This document shows positions 36,012 through 44,797 of a stretch of DNA of 64,000 nucleotides, one piece after another. Origin of the DNA: Cytobacillus sp. NJ13 (GTDB taxonomy: Bacteria; Bacillota; Bacilli; Bacillales; Cytobacillaceae); NCBI GenBank assembly GCA_030348385.1, contig JAUCFP010000006.1, positions 4,553,501-4,617,500 on the forward strand, read 5' to 3'. The notes beneath the pieces were generated by a model. The model was not told the origin of the DNA. It worked only from the letters and a program-made list of their open reading frames with translations, and made no database searches. The position numbers and the translations under genes are program-made. Each line of letters starts with the position of its first letter. Position 1 is the stretch's first letter.

Positions 36012-36977
36012 ATGGTCAGCTTAAAGCGAATTTATACAATCGCAGGGCTAATTCTGGCAATTGTTATTTTAAGTATAGTTGCCTTTACAACATGGTACAC
36101 CGTCGATGAATCGGATCAGGCAGTCATTTTAACATTTGGTAAAGTAGAGGAAGGCATTACGGAGCCGGGACTTCATTTCAAATTGCCATGGCCTGTCCAA
36201 AGCGTGGAGAAGCTTTCAAAAGAAACTTTTTCCCTGCAGTTTGGATATGAAGAAAAAGACGGAGAAATAAAGGATTTTCCTGATGAGACAAAGATGATAA
36301 CCGGTGATGAAAATATCGTTCTGGCAGATCTAGTTGTACAGTGGAAAATTACGGATCCGGAAAAATATCTTTATAATGCTGAAGATCCAGAAGAAATTCT
36401 ATATGATGCTACTTCCTCATCCTTAAGAAGTATTATAGGAGGATCTAAAATTGATGATGCGCTAACTTCAGGGAAAGCAGAGATTGAAGCGGATGTCAGA
36501 GAGCTCCTAACCTCTTTAATTGGCAAATATGATATTGGCATATCCGTTCTTGCAGTCAAACTGCAGGATGTGGAACTGCCGAATGATGATGTCAGAAAAG
36601 CCTTTACGGATGTAACAGATGCAAGGGAAACAGCCAATACCAAAAAAAATGAAGCAGAAAAATATAAGAACCAGAGAATGAATGAAGCAGAAGGTGAGAA
36701 GGAGGCTCTTGCCTCCAAAGCGGAAGGTGAAAAGGCGGCCCGTCTGGAAAGAGCGCGTGGAGATGTGGCAGTATTTAATAAATTGTATGGAGAATACAAG
36801 AATAATCCTGATATCACAAGTGAGCGGCTTGTCCTTGAAACGCTCGAACAAGTCCTTCCAGGTGCTGAAATTTACATTATGAATGACGATGGAAATACAA
36901 TGAAATATTTCCCGATCAGGCCGCTTGAGAAAGAACAGGCCAAACCGAAAGAGGAAGCTGGTGCGGATAATGAGTGA
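36012..36977 (+). CDS. hflK: HflK, SPFH-domain membrane protease modulator
   Basis: The 321-residue protein has an N-terminal membrane helix at about 8-28, then an SPFH/prohibitin domain (DQAVILTFGKVEE, PGLHFKLPWPVQSVEKL) and a long Ala/Glu/Lys-rich coiled coil at about 205-265. With HflC it forms a ring in the membrane that regulates the FtsH protease in proteobacteria. The pair is not a usual neighbour of phoPR-polA. The order (HflK first, overlapping HflC) fits the standard hflKC operon. ATG has GGGAGAGAGG upstream. Confidence 0.9.
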   Translation: MVSLKRIYTIAGLILAIVILSIVAFTTWYTVDESDQAVILTFGKVEEGITEPGLHFKLPWPVQSVEKLSKETFSLQFGYEEKDGEIKDFPDETKMITGDENIVLADLVVQWKITDPEKYLYNAEDPEEILYDATSSSLRSIIGGSKIDDALTSGKAEIEADVRELLTSLIGKYDIGISVLAVKLQDVELPNDDVRKAFTDVTDARETANTKKNEAEKYKNQRMNEAEGEKEALASKAEGEKAARLERARGDVAVFNKLYGEYKNNPDITSERLVLETLEQVLPGAEIYIMNDDGNTMKYFPIRPLEKEQAKPKEEAGADNE

Positions 36978-37902
36978 TCAAAATGTCGTAAATATCAATG
37001 AACGGGGCGGGAATTTCCAGTGGAGAAGTTATACCAAACTTGGAATCATCCTTGTGCTTGTCATTGCCGCACTCGTAATTCTTTTCAGCAACCTTTTTAT
37101 TGTAAAGGAAGGAGAGTACAAGGTCATCCGTCAATTTGGAGAGGTGGTCAGGATTGAGAGCGAGCCTGGATTAACATACAAAATACCATTTATCCAAAGT
37201 GTCTCCACGCTGCCAAAATACCAAATGACTTATGACGTGTCCGAAGCTGAAATCAATACAAAGGACAAAAAGGTCATGATTATCGATAATTATGCAGTAT
37301 GGAAAATTGATGACCCGAAGAAAATGATCTCAAACGCCAGAACATTGGAGGGAGCGGAGGCCAGAATGGAAGAGTTCATCTACTCCGTGACCCGCTCCGA
37401 ATTGGGCAGGCTGAATTATGATGAAATAATTAATGATGAAAAGTCATCACGGGGATCATTGAATGATCAAATTACTACTAAAGTGAATGAATTGCTTTCT
37501 AATGATAATTATGGAATTACAGTAACAGATGTACGAATTAAGCGAACAGATTTACCGTCTGAAAACGAACAGTCCGTGTACACAAGGATGATTTCAGAGC
37601 GCCAGTCAACAGCCCAGGAATACCTGTCCAAAGGTGATGCCCAGAAGAATATCATCATTGCTGAAACGGACAGGAGTGTCAGGGAAATGCTGGCCAAGGC
37701 CCAGGCGGATGCGGAAGCAATCCGGGCGGAAGGAGAAGCGGGAGCTGCGAAAGTCTACAACGAAGCCTTCTCAAAGGATCCTGAATTTTATTCCTTATAC
37801 CGTACGCTTGAATCCTATAAAAAGACCATTAATGGCGAGACTGTAATTGTTCTCCCTTCGGACTCACCATATGCCCGGCTGCTGATGGGGTATACGGATT
37901 AA
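36970..37902 (+). CDS. hflC: HflC, SPFH-domain membrane protease modulator
   Basis: The 310-residue partner of HflK has a membrane helix at about 20-42 and an SPFH domain (REGEYKVIRQFGEVV-like, with GLTYKIPFIQSV), followed by the HflC-typical AEAIRAEGEAGAAKVYNEAF helix and SKDPEFYSLYRTLESYK. The chosen ATG at 36970 overlaps the hflK stop by 8 bases; the longer frame lacks a good start. It probably forms the membrane HflKC complex around FtsH. Confidence 0.9.
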   Translation: MSDQNVVNINERGGNFQWRSYTKLGIILVLVIAALVILFSNLFIVKEGEYKVIRQFGEVVRIESEPGLTYKIPFIQSVSTLPKYQMTYDVSEAEINTKDKKVMIIDNYAVWKIDDPKKMISNARTLEGAEARMEEFIYSVTRSELGRLNYDEIINDEKSSRGSLNDQITTKVNELLSNDNYGITVTDVRIKRTDLPSENEQSVYTRMISERQSTAQEYLSKGDAQKNIIIAETDRSVREMLAKAQADAEAIRAEGEAGAAKVYNEAFSKDPEFYSLYRTLESYKKTINGETVIVLPSDSPYARLLMGYTD

Positions 37903-37913
37903 TAATTTATAAC

Positions 37914-37982
37914 CCAAAAGCCGTTATTTTTCTTTCTCTATCTGCTCATGATAGAATAAAGGAAAATATCGGCTTTTTTATT
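37914..37982 (+). terminator. Terminator of hflKC
   Basis: A long interrupted stem: AAAAGCCG/CGGCTTTT outer, ATTTTTC/GAAAAT middle and CTATC/GATAG inner helices, ending in Ts. Confidence 0.75.
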
Positions 37983-38009
37983 GTGGGCAAGCCGCTTGCG
38001 CTTTTCTTA
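37983..38009 (+). repeat. Family-1 repeat right end, fused to the polA RBS region
   Basis: Only the right end (GGGCAAGCCGCTTGCGCTTTTCTT) is present. It abuts the polA Shine-Dalgarno at 38011-38020, so the repeat remnant forms part of the polA leader. Confidence 0.6.
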
Positions 38010-38026
38010 AGAGGAGGAGATATTAG

Positions 38027-40660
38027 TTGGATAAAAAAAAGCTTGTTCTGATAGATGGCAACAGCATCGCTTATCGGGCATTTTTTGCTCTGCCGCTTTT
38101 AAACAATGATAAAGGAATACATACAAATGCTGTCTACGGATTTACCATGATGCTGCAAAGGATTCTGGAGGATGAAAAACCAACTCATCTCCTTGTGGCG
38201 TTCGATGCCGGAAAAACAACCTTCCGCCATAAAACCTTCAGCGAATATAAAGGCGGAAGGCAGAAAACACCGCCTGAGCTCTCCGAACAGTTCCCTTATA
38301 TAAGAGAGCTGCTGGATGCTTACGGGATTTCCAGATATGAACTGGAAAACTATGAAGCGGATGATATTATTGGAACACTGTCCCTGCATGCCGAAAAAGA
38401 TGGCTATGAAGTTAAAGTTATATCAGGAGATAAGGATTTAACACAGTTAAGTTCCGATGCTGTAACAGTCAGCATTACCCGCAAAGGCATTACTGATATT
38501 GAAGAATACACACCAGCTCATATAGAAGAAAAATACGGAATCACTGCTGACAGGATTATTGATATGAAGGGCCTAATGGGAGATAGTTCAGATAATATCC
38601 CAGGCGTACCTGGAGTTGGTGAAAAAACAGCCCTTAAATTGCTGAAAGAGTTTGGAACCCTTGAAGAGCTCTTGGATTCTGTTGATAAGGTGAGCGGCAA
38701 AAAACTGAAAGAAAAGCTGGAAGAATTCAGGGATCAAGCTTTAATGAGCAAAGAACTTGCCACTATCACCAGAGAAGCTCCTGTTGAAATTAAAATTGAA
38801 GACATTGAATATGAAGGATTTGAAAAAGATAAAGTCATAAGCATCTTTAAAGAACTAGGCTTTAACTCTTTACTGGAAAAGCTTGGCGGAGACACAGAAG
38901 CAGTCGAAGAGAATTTGGAAGAAATTGAATTTACCATTGCAGATGAAATTAAGGAAGAGATGTTCTCGGATGAAAATGCATTTTATGTTGAACTTCTAGA
39001 AGATAATTACCATTATGCAGACATCATTGGTTTTTCCGTTGCGAATGAAAAGGGGAATTTCTTCTTCTCTAAAGATACGGCTTTAGAGTCTGATGTTTTT
39101 AAAAAATGGGCTGAAGATGAAACCAAAAAGAAGACAGTATATGATGCAAAAAGATCGGAAGTCTCACTCCGTCATCATGGTATTCATCTAAAAGGGGCCG
39201 ATTTTGACCTTTATATTGCTTCTTATCTTATTAACCCGTCTCAGACTATTGAAGATATGGCCTCAATAGCAAAAAATCATGACTATAATGCGATTCAATC
39301 TGATGAAGCTTTTTACGGAAAAGGAGCAAAAAGGCGGATTCCGGAAGAAAAGGAACTTGCCGGGCATTTGGCAAGGAAAGCAGCGGCCTTGATGACATTG
39401 AAGGAAAAACTGGATAGTGAATTGAAGGAAAACCAGCAATCCGAGCTGTTTTATGACCTGGAAATGCCGCTGTCTCTGATTTTGGCTGATATGGAATCAA
39501 CCGGTATTAAAGTGGATCTTGAGCGCCTGAAAACAATGGGACAGGACCTGCTCTTCAAATTGGATGAAATCGAAAAGCGCATACATGAGCTTGCCGGGGA
39601 AGCCTTTAATATCAATTCTCCAAAACAGCTCGGTGTGATCCTTTTTGAAAAATTAGGGCTGCCTGTCATTAAAAAAACCAAAACAGGTTATTCCACATCT
39701 GCTGATGTCCTGGAGAAACTTGAGAACAGCCATGAAATTATCCGGGACATTCTGCATTACCGCCAGCTTGGCAAACTTCAATCCACTTATATTGAAGGCC
39801 TGCTTAAGGTGGTTAACTATGAAACCGGAAAAGTCCACACCAGATTTAATCAGGCTCTTACACAGACAGGAAGGTTAAGCTCAACAGATCCGAACCTGCA
39901 AAATATTCCGATCCGTCTGGAAGAAGGGCGAAAAATCAGGCAGGCATTTATCCCTTCAGAACCTGGCTGGGCCATCTTTGCAGCAGACTACTCGCAGATT
40001 GAACTGAGAGTACTGGCTCATATTGCAGATGATGAAAAGCTGATTGAAGCATTTATTGAAGATATGGATATTCACACAAAAACGGCAATGGAAGTATTCC
40101 ACGTTAATGCCGATGAAGTTACATCCAATATGCGGCGCCATGCAAAGGCCGTTAATTTTGGAATTGTCTACGGAATCAGTGATTATGGCCTTTCCCAAAG
40201 CCTGGGCATCACACGGAAAGAAGCGGGTAAATTTATTGACCGCTATCTTGAAAGCTATCCTGGCGTTAAGCAGTATATGGATGATATTATCCATGATGCT
40301 AAACAAAAAGGATATGTCTCGACCCTTCTTCACAGGAGAAGGTATCTGCCTGAAATCACAAGCCGAAACTTCAACCTGCGAAGCTTTGCAGAACGAACCG
40401 CCATGAATACACCAATCCAGGGAAGCGCGGCAGATATAATTAAAAAAGCCATGATTGACATGGCCGACCGCCTAAGAAAAGAAGAACTCAAAGCACGCCT
40501 TCTGCTGCAGGTTCACGATGAACTGATCTTTGAAGCACCAGAGGATGAAATAGAAACGCTCAAAAAAATCGTACCGGATGTTATGGAAAATGCAGTAGAA
40601 TTGAAAGTTCCGCTTAAAGTGGATTATTCCTTCGGGCCAACGTGGTTTGATGCGAAATAA
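38027..40660 (+). CDS. polA: DNA polymerase I
   Basis: The 877-residue polymerase is for repair and Okazaki-fragment maturation. It has an N-terminal 5'-3' exonuclease (about 1-300, with LIDGNSIAYRAFFALP and the DSSDNIPGVPGVGEKTA helix-hairpin-helix), then a degenerate 3'-5' exonuclease domain in which the DxE motif is lost (FYVELLED), as in other Bacillus Pol I. The polymerase domain has motif A with Asp654 (DYSQIELR), motif B (RRHAKAVNFGIVYG) and motif C with Asp831 (VHDE). A TTG start follows GAGGAGGAGA. Confidence 0.97.
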   Translation: MDKKKLVLIDGNSIAYRAFFALPLLNNDKGIHTNAVYGFTMMLQRILEDEKPTHLLVAFDAGKTTFRHKTFSEYKGGRQKTPPELSEQFPYIRELLDAYGISRYELENYEADDIIGTLSLHAEKDGYEVKVISGDKDLTQLSSDAVTVSITRKGITDIEEYTPAHIEEKYGITADRIIDMKGLMGDSSDNIPGVPGVGEKTALKLLKEFGTLEELLDSVDKVSGKKLKEKLEEFRDQALMSKELATITREAPVEIKIEDIEYEGFEKDKVISIFKELGFNSLLEKLGGDTEAVEENLEEIEFTIADEIKEEMFSDENAFYVELLEDNYHYADIIGFSVANEKGNFFFSKDTALESDVFKKWAEDETKKKTVYDAKRSEVSLRHHGIHLKGADFDLYIASYLINPSQTIEDMASIAKNHDYNAIQSDEAFYGKGAKRRIPEEKELAGHLARKAAALMTLKEKLDSELKENQQSELFYDLEMPLSLILADMESTGIKVDLERLKTMGQDLLFKLDEIEKRIHELAGEAFNINSPKQLGVILFEKLGLPVIKKTKTGYSTSADVLEKLENSHEIIRDILHYRQLGKLQSTYIEGLLKVVNYETGKVHTRFNQALTQTGRLSSTDPNLQNIPIRLEEGRKIRQAFIPSEPGWAIFAADYSQIELRVLAHIADDEKLIEAFIEDMDIHTKTAMEVFHVNADEVTSNMRRHAKAVNFGIVYGISDYGLSQSLGITRKEAGKFIDRYLESYPGVKQYMDDIIHDAKQKGYVSTLLHRRRYLPEITSRNFNLRSFAERTAMNTPIQGSAADIIKKAMIDMADRLRKEELKARLLLQVHDELIFEAPEDEIETLKKIVPDVMENAVELKVPLKVDYSFGPTWFDAK

Positions 40661-40746
40661 AAGTTGATCTTGAGGAATTTACTCTGCAAGTAATTCACTT
40701 AAAATGATTTTTCTTGTTGTGATATGCTAAGTGCTATTAAAGATCG

Positions 40747-40936
40747 TGTTAATTGGAGTGGAAGGTGCGAGATCCTCGAAAATGCATTCGCATTTTCTTC
40801 GTGCGGTGTTTACTCAAGGAAGCTTATTCAAAGTCCTGCGGGAGTGGCGAACCCAGGGAGACCCCACAGGCGCATAGCGCCGAGGTGGCTCCCGGAAGCC
40901 CCGCGGAAAGCGAGTGCCTGCAGCGGAAATTAACAC
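40747..40936 (+). repeat. Family-2 palindromic repeat, long form
   Basis: Ends GTTAATT (40748-40754) and AATTAAC (40928-40934). Helices AGGGAG/GCTCCC (40856-40860 with 40889-40893 as GGGAG/CTCCC) and GGCGC/GCGCC (40869-40881). Both the terminal repeat and the GGGAG/CTCCC helix differ from the copies at 32171 and 48878 by paired changes. No gene is seen in 40661-41014. Confidence 0.85.
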
Positions 40937-41014
40937 ACCAGCAAACAGGATTCAAAATATATCATAAAGCAAAGTCCAAAGCATTTTTAACTGATTTACA
41001 AAGGAGGGGGGACC

Positions 41015-41842
41015 ATGCCGGAACTTCCTGAAGTTGAAACGGTCAGAAGAACATTGCAAGAATTGGTGATCGGCAAAACCATTGCACATGTTTCAGTTTT
41101 CTGGCCCAAAATGGTTAAGCATCCGGAAGAGCTTGCCCAATTCAAAGATGCTTTAGCAGGCCAAGTTTTTCAGGACATTGGCAGGAGAGGAAAGTTTCTA
41201 ATACTCTATACCGATGGTTATGCCCTTGTGTCCCATCTGAGAATGGAAGGCAGGTACGGACTCTTTTCAAAAGAAGAACCTGTTGAAAAACACACTCATG
41301 TGATTTTTCATTTTACAGATGGCACTGAGCTCAGATATAAGGATGTCCGTAAATTTGGAACGATGCATCTATATGCAAAGGGCGAAGAATTTAAGACTCT
41401 TCCGCTGGCACACCTGGGACCGGAACCATTTGCAGAAGAGTTTACGGCAGACGACCTTGCTGCGAGACTTGCCCGGACCACCCGCAATATCAAAACTGCA
41501 CTTCTCGATCAGAAAACGATCGTAGGGCTAGGGAATATTTATGTCGATGAAGCATTATTCCGTTCACGAATACATCCTGAAAGAGCGGCAAATAGCTTAA
41601 CAAGGAGCGAATTGGAGACACTTCACAAAGAGATTTCGGATACCCTGAGGGAAGCAGTTGATAAGGGAGGGAGCACCATTCGCTCCTATGTTAATTCTCA
41701 GGGGCAAATTGGCATGTTTCAGCTCGAACTTTTTGTGTATGGGCGAAAAGGGGAGGATTGCAAAGTCTGCGGAAGCACGCTTGAGCGGATCGTGACAGGA
41801 GGCAGGGGGACAGTTTACTGTCCAGCTTGCCAGAAAAAATAA
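41015..41842 (+). CDS. mutM: Formamidopyrimidine-DNA glycosylase (MutM/Fpg)
   Basis: The bifunctional glycosylase/AP lyase removes oxidised purines such as 8-oxoguanine. The 275-residue protein starts MPELPEVET, where Pro2 is the nucleophile and Glu3 acts in catalysis. Lys in the VRKFG loop region, the helix-two-turn-helix (GLGNIYVDE) and the C-terminal zinc finger (CKVCG ... CPAC) are visible. It lies between polA and coaE as in other Bacilli. Confidence 0.97.
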   Translation: MPELPEVETVRRTLQELVIGKTIAHVSVFWPKMVKHPEELAQFKDALAGQVFQDIGRRGKFLILYTDGYALVSHLRMEGRYGLFSKEEPVEKHTHVIFHFTDGTELRYKDVRKFGTMHLYAKGEEFKTLPLAHLGPEPFAEEFTADDLAARLARTTRNIKTALLDQKTIVGLGNIYVDEALFRSRIHPERAANSLTRSELETLHKEISDTLREAVDKGGSTIRSYVNSQGQIGMFQLELFVYGRKGEDCKVCGSTLERIVTGGRGTVYCPACQKK

Positions 41843-41936
41843 TAAAGAAGAATAGAGCTGAAATGCGTTTCGAATAACATTGGATGGGCTTCTTCCATAT
41901 ACTATCGTAGCGATTGACAGGAAGGAGCTCTATTCT

Positions 41937-42572
41937 ATGGCGCATACATTCTCACTTTTGATACTTGCTTTTGCTGTCAGTCTTGACAGTTTTAGTGTCG
42001 GTTTAACCTATGGCTTAAGGAAAATGAGAATACCATTTAAATCGATCAGTATAATCGCTTGCTGTTCAGCTATAACATTAATGGCTGCCATGACAATTGG
42101 CCATTTTATAGAAGCCTTTTTATCTCCGGCTTTAGCTGAAAGTCTAGGGGGAGTCATTCTTATTTTTCTTGGTGCCTGGGTTCTTTATCAATTTTTCAGG
42201 CCTGAAAAGGTTAAGGATGTTCTGCCGCATGAAAAAACGATTGTAAACCTGGAAATCAAATCTCTTGGGCTTGTCATTAATATCCTGAAAAAGCCGATGT
42301 CCGCTGATTTTGATAAATCCGGAACCATCACAGGAATTGAAGCACTTATGCTCGGGCTCGCTTTATCGCTTGATGCTTTCGGAGCTGGAATCGGTGCAGC
42401 CATGCTTGGGTACTCGCCTTTCTACCTGGCAATGACAGTCGCCGTTATGAGTTCTTTGTTTGTGTTTATGGGAATGCAGGTAGGATCCCTCTTCTCCAAA
42501 AGCGGATGGGTCCATAAGTTCTCATTCATCCCTGGCATTATTCTAATCGTAATCGGGATATTAAAAATCTAG
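41937..42572 (+). CDS. ytaF: Sporulation membrane protein YtaF (MntP-like fold)
   Basis: The 211-residue polytopic protein has six hydrophobic segments and the duplicated SLDSFSVG / SLDAFGAG membrane motifs typical of DUF204/MntP-type metal exporters. It belongs to the YtaF branch found in spore formers. ATG at 41937 has GAAGGAG upstream; the longer open frame is not supported. The transported ion, if any, is unknown. It lies in a mutM-ytaF-coaE group with short gaps. Confidence 0.9.
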   Translation: MAHTFSLLILAFAVSLDSFSVGLTYGLRKMRIPFKSISIIACCSAITLMAAMTIGHFIEAFLSPALAESLGGVILIFLGAWVLYQFFRPEKVKDVLPHEKTIVNLEIKSLGLVINILKKPMSADFDKSGTITGIEALMLGLALSLDAFGAGIGAAMLGYSPFYLAMTVAVMSSLFVFMGMQVGSLFSKSGWVHKFSFIPGIILIVIGILKI

Positions 42573-42596
42573 CATTTTATATGAAAGGAACACACT

Positions 42597-43196
42597 ATGT
42601 CACTGACTGTAGGTTTGACAGGCGGGATTGCAAGCGGGAAAAGCACCGTTTCATCTCTCCTCATCGAAAAAGGATACACTGTAATCGACGCGGATATAGA
42701 AGCCAGATTAGCTGTTGAAAAAGGAGAAGAAGCTTATCAGGAAATTGTCCGTCATTTTGGGGAAAGGGTTCTGCTTAAAGACGGTTCAATTGATCGTGCA
42801 GAACTGGGTTCCATTATTTTTCATGATGAAAAAGAGCGGAAAGTCTTAAATACCATTGTACATCCTGCCGTCCGCAAAAGAATGACAGCCAAAAAGGAAC
42901 AAGCTTTCAGCCGTAATGAACAGCTGGTTATTCTTGATATACCGCTTTTATTTGAAAGTAAATTACAATACATGTGCGACAAAACATTATTAGTTTATGC
43001 AGATGAAGGTATACAGCTGCAGAGGCTGATGCAAAGAAATCAGCTTTCCGAGAAAGAAGCAATGGCAAGAATCCATTCCCAAATGCCTTTAAGAGAAAAG
43101 AAGGCATTGGCCGATGCAGTAATCGATAATAATGGCAGGATTGAAGAAACAGAGAAACAATTGTGGGATATTTTAAGAGAATGGAATGCTATCTAA
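42597..43196 (+). CDS. coaE: Dephospho-CoA kinase
   Basis: This enzyme carries out the last step of coenzyme A synthesis, phosphorylating the 3' hydroxyl of dephospho-CoA. The 199-residue P-loop kinase has Walker A GGIASGKST at residues 9-17, a VIDADIEAR substrate block and an LDIPLLFES block. It starts 24 bases after ytaF, probably in the same transcript. It ends at the terminator at 43197. Confidence 0.96.
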   Translation: MSLTVGLTGGIASGKSTVSSLLIEKGYTVIDADIEARLAVEKGEEAYQEIVRHFGERVLLKDGSIDRAELGSIIFHDEKERKVLNTIVHPAVRKRMTAKKEQAFSRNEQLVILDIPLLFESKLQYMCDKTLLVYADEGIQLQRLMQRNQLSEKEAMARIHSQMPLREKKALADAVIDNNGRIEETEKQLWDILREWNAI

Positions 43197-43220
43197 GGGC
43201 CTGTCACAGGCTCTTTTTTT
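43197..43220 (+). terminator. Terminator of the mutM-ytaF-coaE group
   Basis: GGGCCTG and CAGGCTC pair over a TCA loop and are followed by eight Ts. Confidence 0.8.
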
Positions 43221-43377
43221 TGTTCCATTTAATACCCAATTAGTATGACAAAATAAACATATTGTTTCTGTATTTTAGGCCATTCCCCCATAAATCCTGT
43301 TGAAAGTAAAGAACTCATATTTCTGAATTGTTAAACATTAAAAAATCCGCATTTAGTTCATCACAAATGATGTTTAA

Positions 43378-43422
43378 TATGTTATACTAATTACATCTTA
43401 GGGTAACAAAAAGTATAACACT
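43378..43422. promoter_or_regulatory. Two CcpN-type operator sites at gapB
   Basis: TATGTTATACT (43378-43388) matches the CcpN consensus TRTGHYATAYW perfectly and overlaps a TATACT -10. An inverted copy, AGTGTTATACT on the minus strand (43412-43422), matches at 10 of 11. CcpN repression of gapB on glycolytic carbon is established in B. subtilis. Confidence 0.7.
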
Positions 43423-43442
43423 AATGCGGAAGGGGCCGTAAC

Positions 43443-44474
43443 ATGAAGGCGAGAATAGCGATTAATGGTTTTGGAAGAATTGGACGTATGGTTTTTAGAA
43501 AAGCCATCCTTGATGAAAACCTTGAAGTGGTTGCCATAAATGCAAGTTATCCAGCTGAAACTTTGGCACACTTAATTAAATATGATACAAACCACGGACC
43601 ATTCGATGGAAGTGTCGTTCCAGAAGACAATGCTATTGTAGTGAACGGCAAAAGTGTTCAGCTTGTCAGCAACCGGAATCCTGAAGAACTTCCGTGGAAA
43701 GAATTGAACATCGATATCGTCATTGAAGCTACAGGAAAGTTCAATTCACGTGATAAAGCAGCTCTTCACCTTGAAGCCGGAGCAAAAAAAGTAATTCTTA
43801 CTGCACCTGGAAAAAATGAAGATGTGACTATTGTTATGGGCGTAAATGAAAGCGCATTAAAAATTGAAGAACATGATATTATTTCAAATGCATCATGTAC
43901 AACAAACTGCCTTGCACCTGTTGCAAAAGTCCTTGATGAACAATTTGGCATTGAAAACGGACTTATGACCACAGTTCATGCATATACAAACGACCAAAAA
44001 AATATTGATAACCCGCATAAGGATTTACGCCGGGCACGTGCCTGCGGACAGTCCATAATCCCTACTTCCACTGGTGCCGCCAAAGCTTTGTCGCTGGTAT
44101 TGCCTCACTTAAAGGGCAAATTACATGGAATGGCACTCCGTGTCCCAACGCCAAACGTTTCTTTAGTTGACCTCGTGGTGGACTTAAAGCGCGACGTTAC
44201 AATAGAAGAAGTGAATGCGGCATTTGCAGCTGCCTCACAGGGATCGCTGCACGGTATCCTTGATATTACTGACGAACCATTGGTTTCAATTGATTTCAAC
44301 ACAAATGAACACTCTGCCATCATTGATGGATTATCTACAATGGTAATCGGCACCAGCAAAGTGAAAGTACTTGCATGGTACGATAATGAGTGGGGCTATT
44401 CTTGCCGCGTTGTAGACTTAACAAAATTTGTTGCACAGGAACTATTCCAGGCATCTGCAGTAAAAATTGGTTAA
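43443..44474 (+). CDS. gapB: Glyceraldehyde-3-phosphate dehydrogenase, gluconeogenic GapB type
   Basis: The enzyme catalyses the triose-phosphate step in the gluconeogenic direction. The 343-residue protein has an NGFGRIGR Rossmann loop, catalytic Cys152 in SNASCTTNCLAP, and the WYDNEWGYS C-terminal block. The residue after the second strand is Ala-Ile-Asn-Ala, lacking the Asp that selects NAD, consistent with NADP use. The IDNPHKDLRRAR S-loop is GapB-like. CcpN sites upstream fit glucose repression. Confidence 0.95.
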   Translation: MKARIAINGFGRIGRMVFRKAILDENLEVVAINASYPAETLAHLIKYDTNHGPFDGSVVPEDNAIVVNGKSVQLVSNRNPEELPWKELNIDIVIEATGKFNSRDKAALHLEAGAKKVILTAPGKNEDVTIVMGVNESALKIEEHDIISNASCTTNCLAPVAKVLDEQFGIENGLMTTVHAYTNDQKNIDNPHKDLRRARACGQSIIPTSTGAAKALSLVLPHLKGKLHGMALRVPTPNVSLVDLVVDLKRDVTIEEVNAAFAAASQGSLHGILDITDEPLVSIDFNTNEHSAIIDGLSTMVIGTSKVKVLAWYDNEWGYSCRVVDLTKFVAQELFQASAVKIG

Positions 44475-44506
44475 TTGCCAGTTTCTCTTAATATAAAACT
44501 ACCCAT

Positions 44507-44536
44507 ACCCTTAAAGCCTGCCATTCCCCGGCAGGC
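44507..44536 (+). terminator. Terminator of gapB
   Basis: AGCCTGCC and GGCAGGCT pair around a 7-base loop and are followed by CCTTTTATT. Confidence 0.8.
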
Positions 44537-44614
44537 TCCTTTTATTGGACAAAATTAAATCCTGAGAAGGAAAAGTCTTCAGAAATTTTGCCAAAAAAAA
44601 TGTAAAACAATGTG

Positions 44615-44643
44615 TTGCAAAAAGAAATTAAACAAAGTATACT
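44615..44643 (+). promoter_or_regulatory. Predicted promoter of speD
   Basis: TTGCAA (44615-44620) and TATACT (44638-44643) with ideal 17-bp spacing. The expected start is near 44650. Confidence 0.6.
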
Positions 44644-44646
44644 AAT

Positions 44647-44790
44647 CCTCGTGAACTTCTCCGAGGTTTTGGTATGGTAGCTACTTAAAGGGTTAGGACC
44701 TCTCTGGACTAACTTTCCCCCGTGGTAGTTATGGACCAGTTTAAATCTGGAATTTCATTAATTAATAGCTTAAAAGTTTAAAGGGGGAAA
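44647..44790 (+). promoter_or_regulatory. Structured speD leader of unknown class
   Basis: Helices are CCTCG/CGAGG (44647-44666, straddling the expected start), GTTAG/CTAAC (44692-44713) with neighbouring GGG/CCC, and CCAG/CTGG (44736-44750). TGGTAG occurs twice, at 44675 and 44723, followed by CTAC or TTAT. It does not match the SAM-I, T-box or ykkC patterns I know. Confidence 0.45.
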
Positions 44791-44797
44791 TTTGAAT

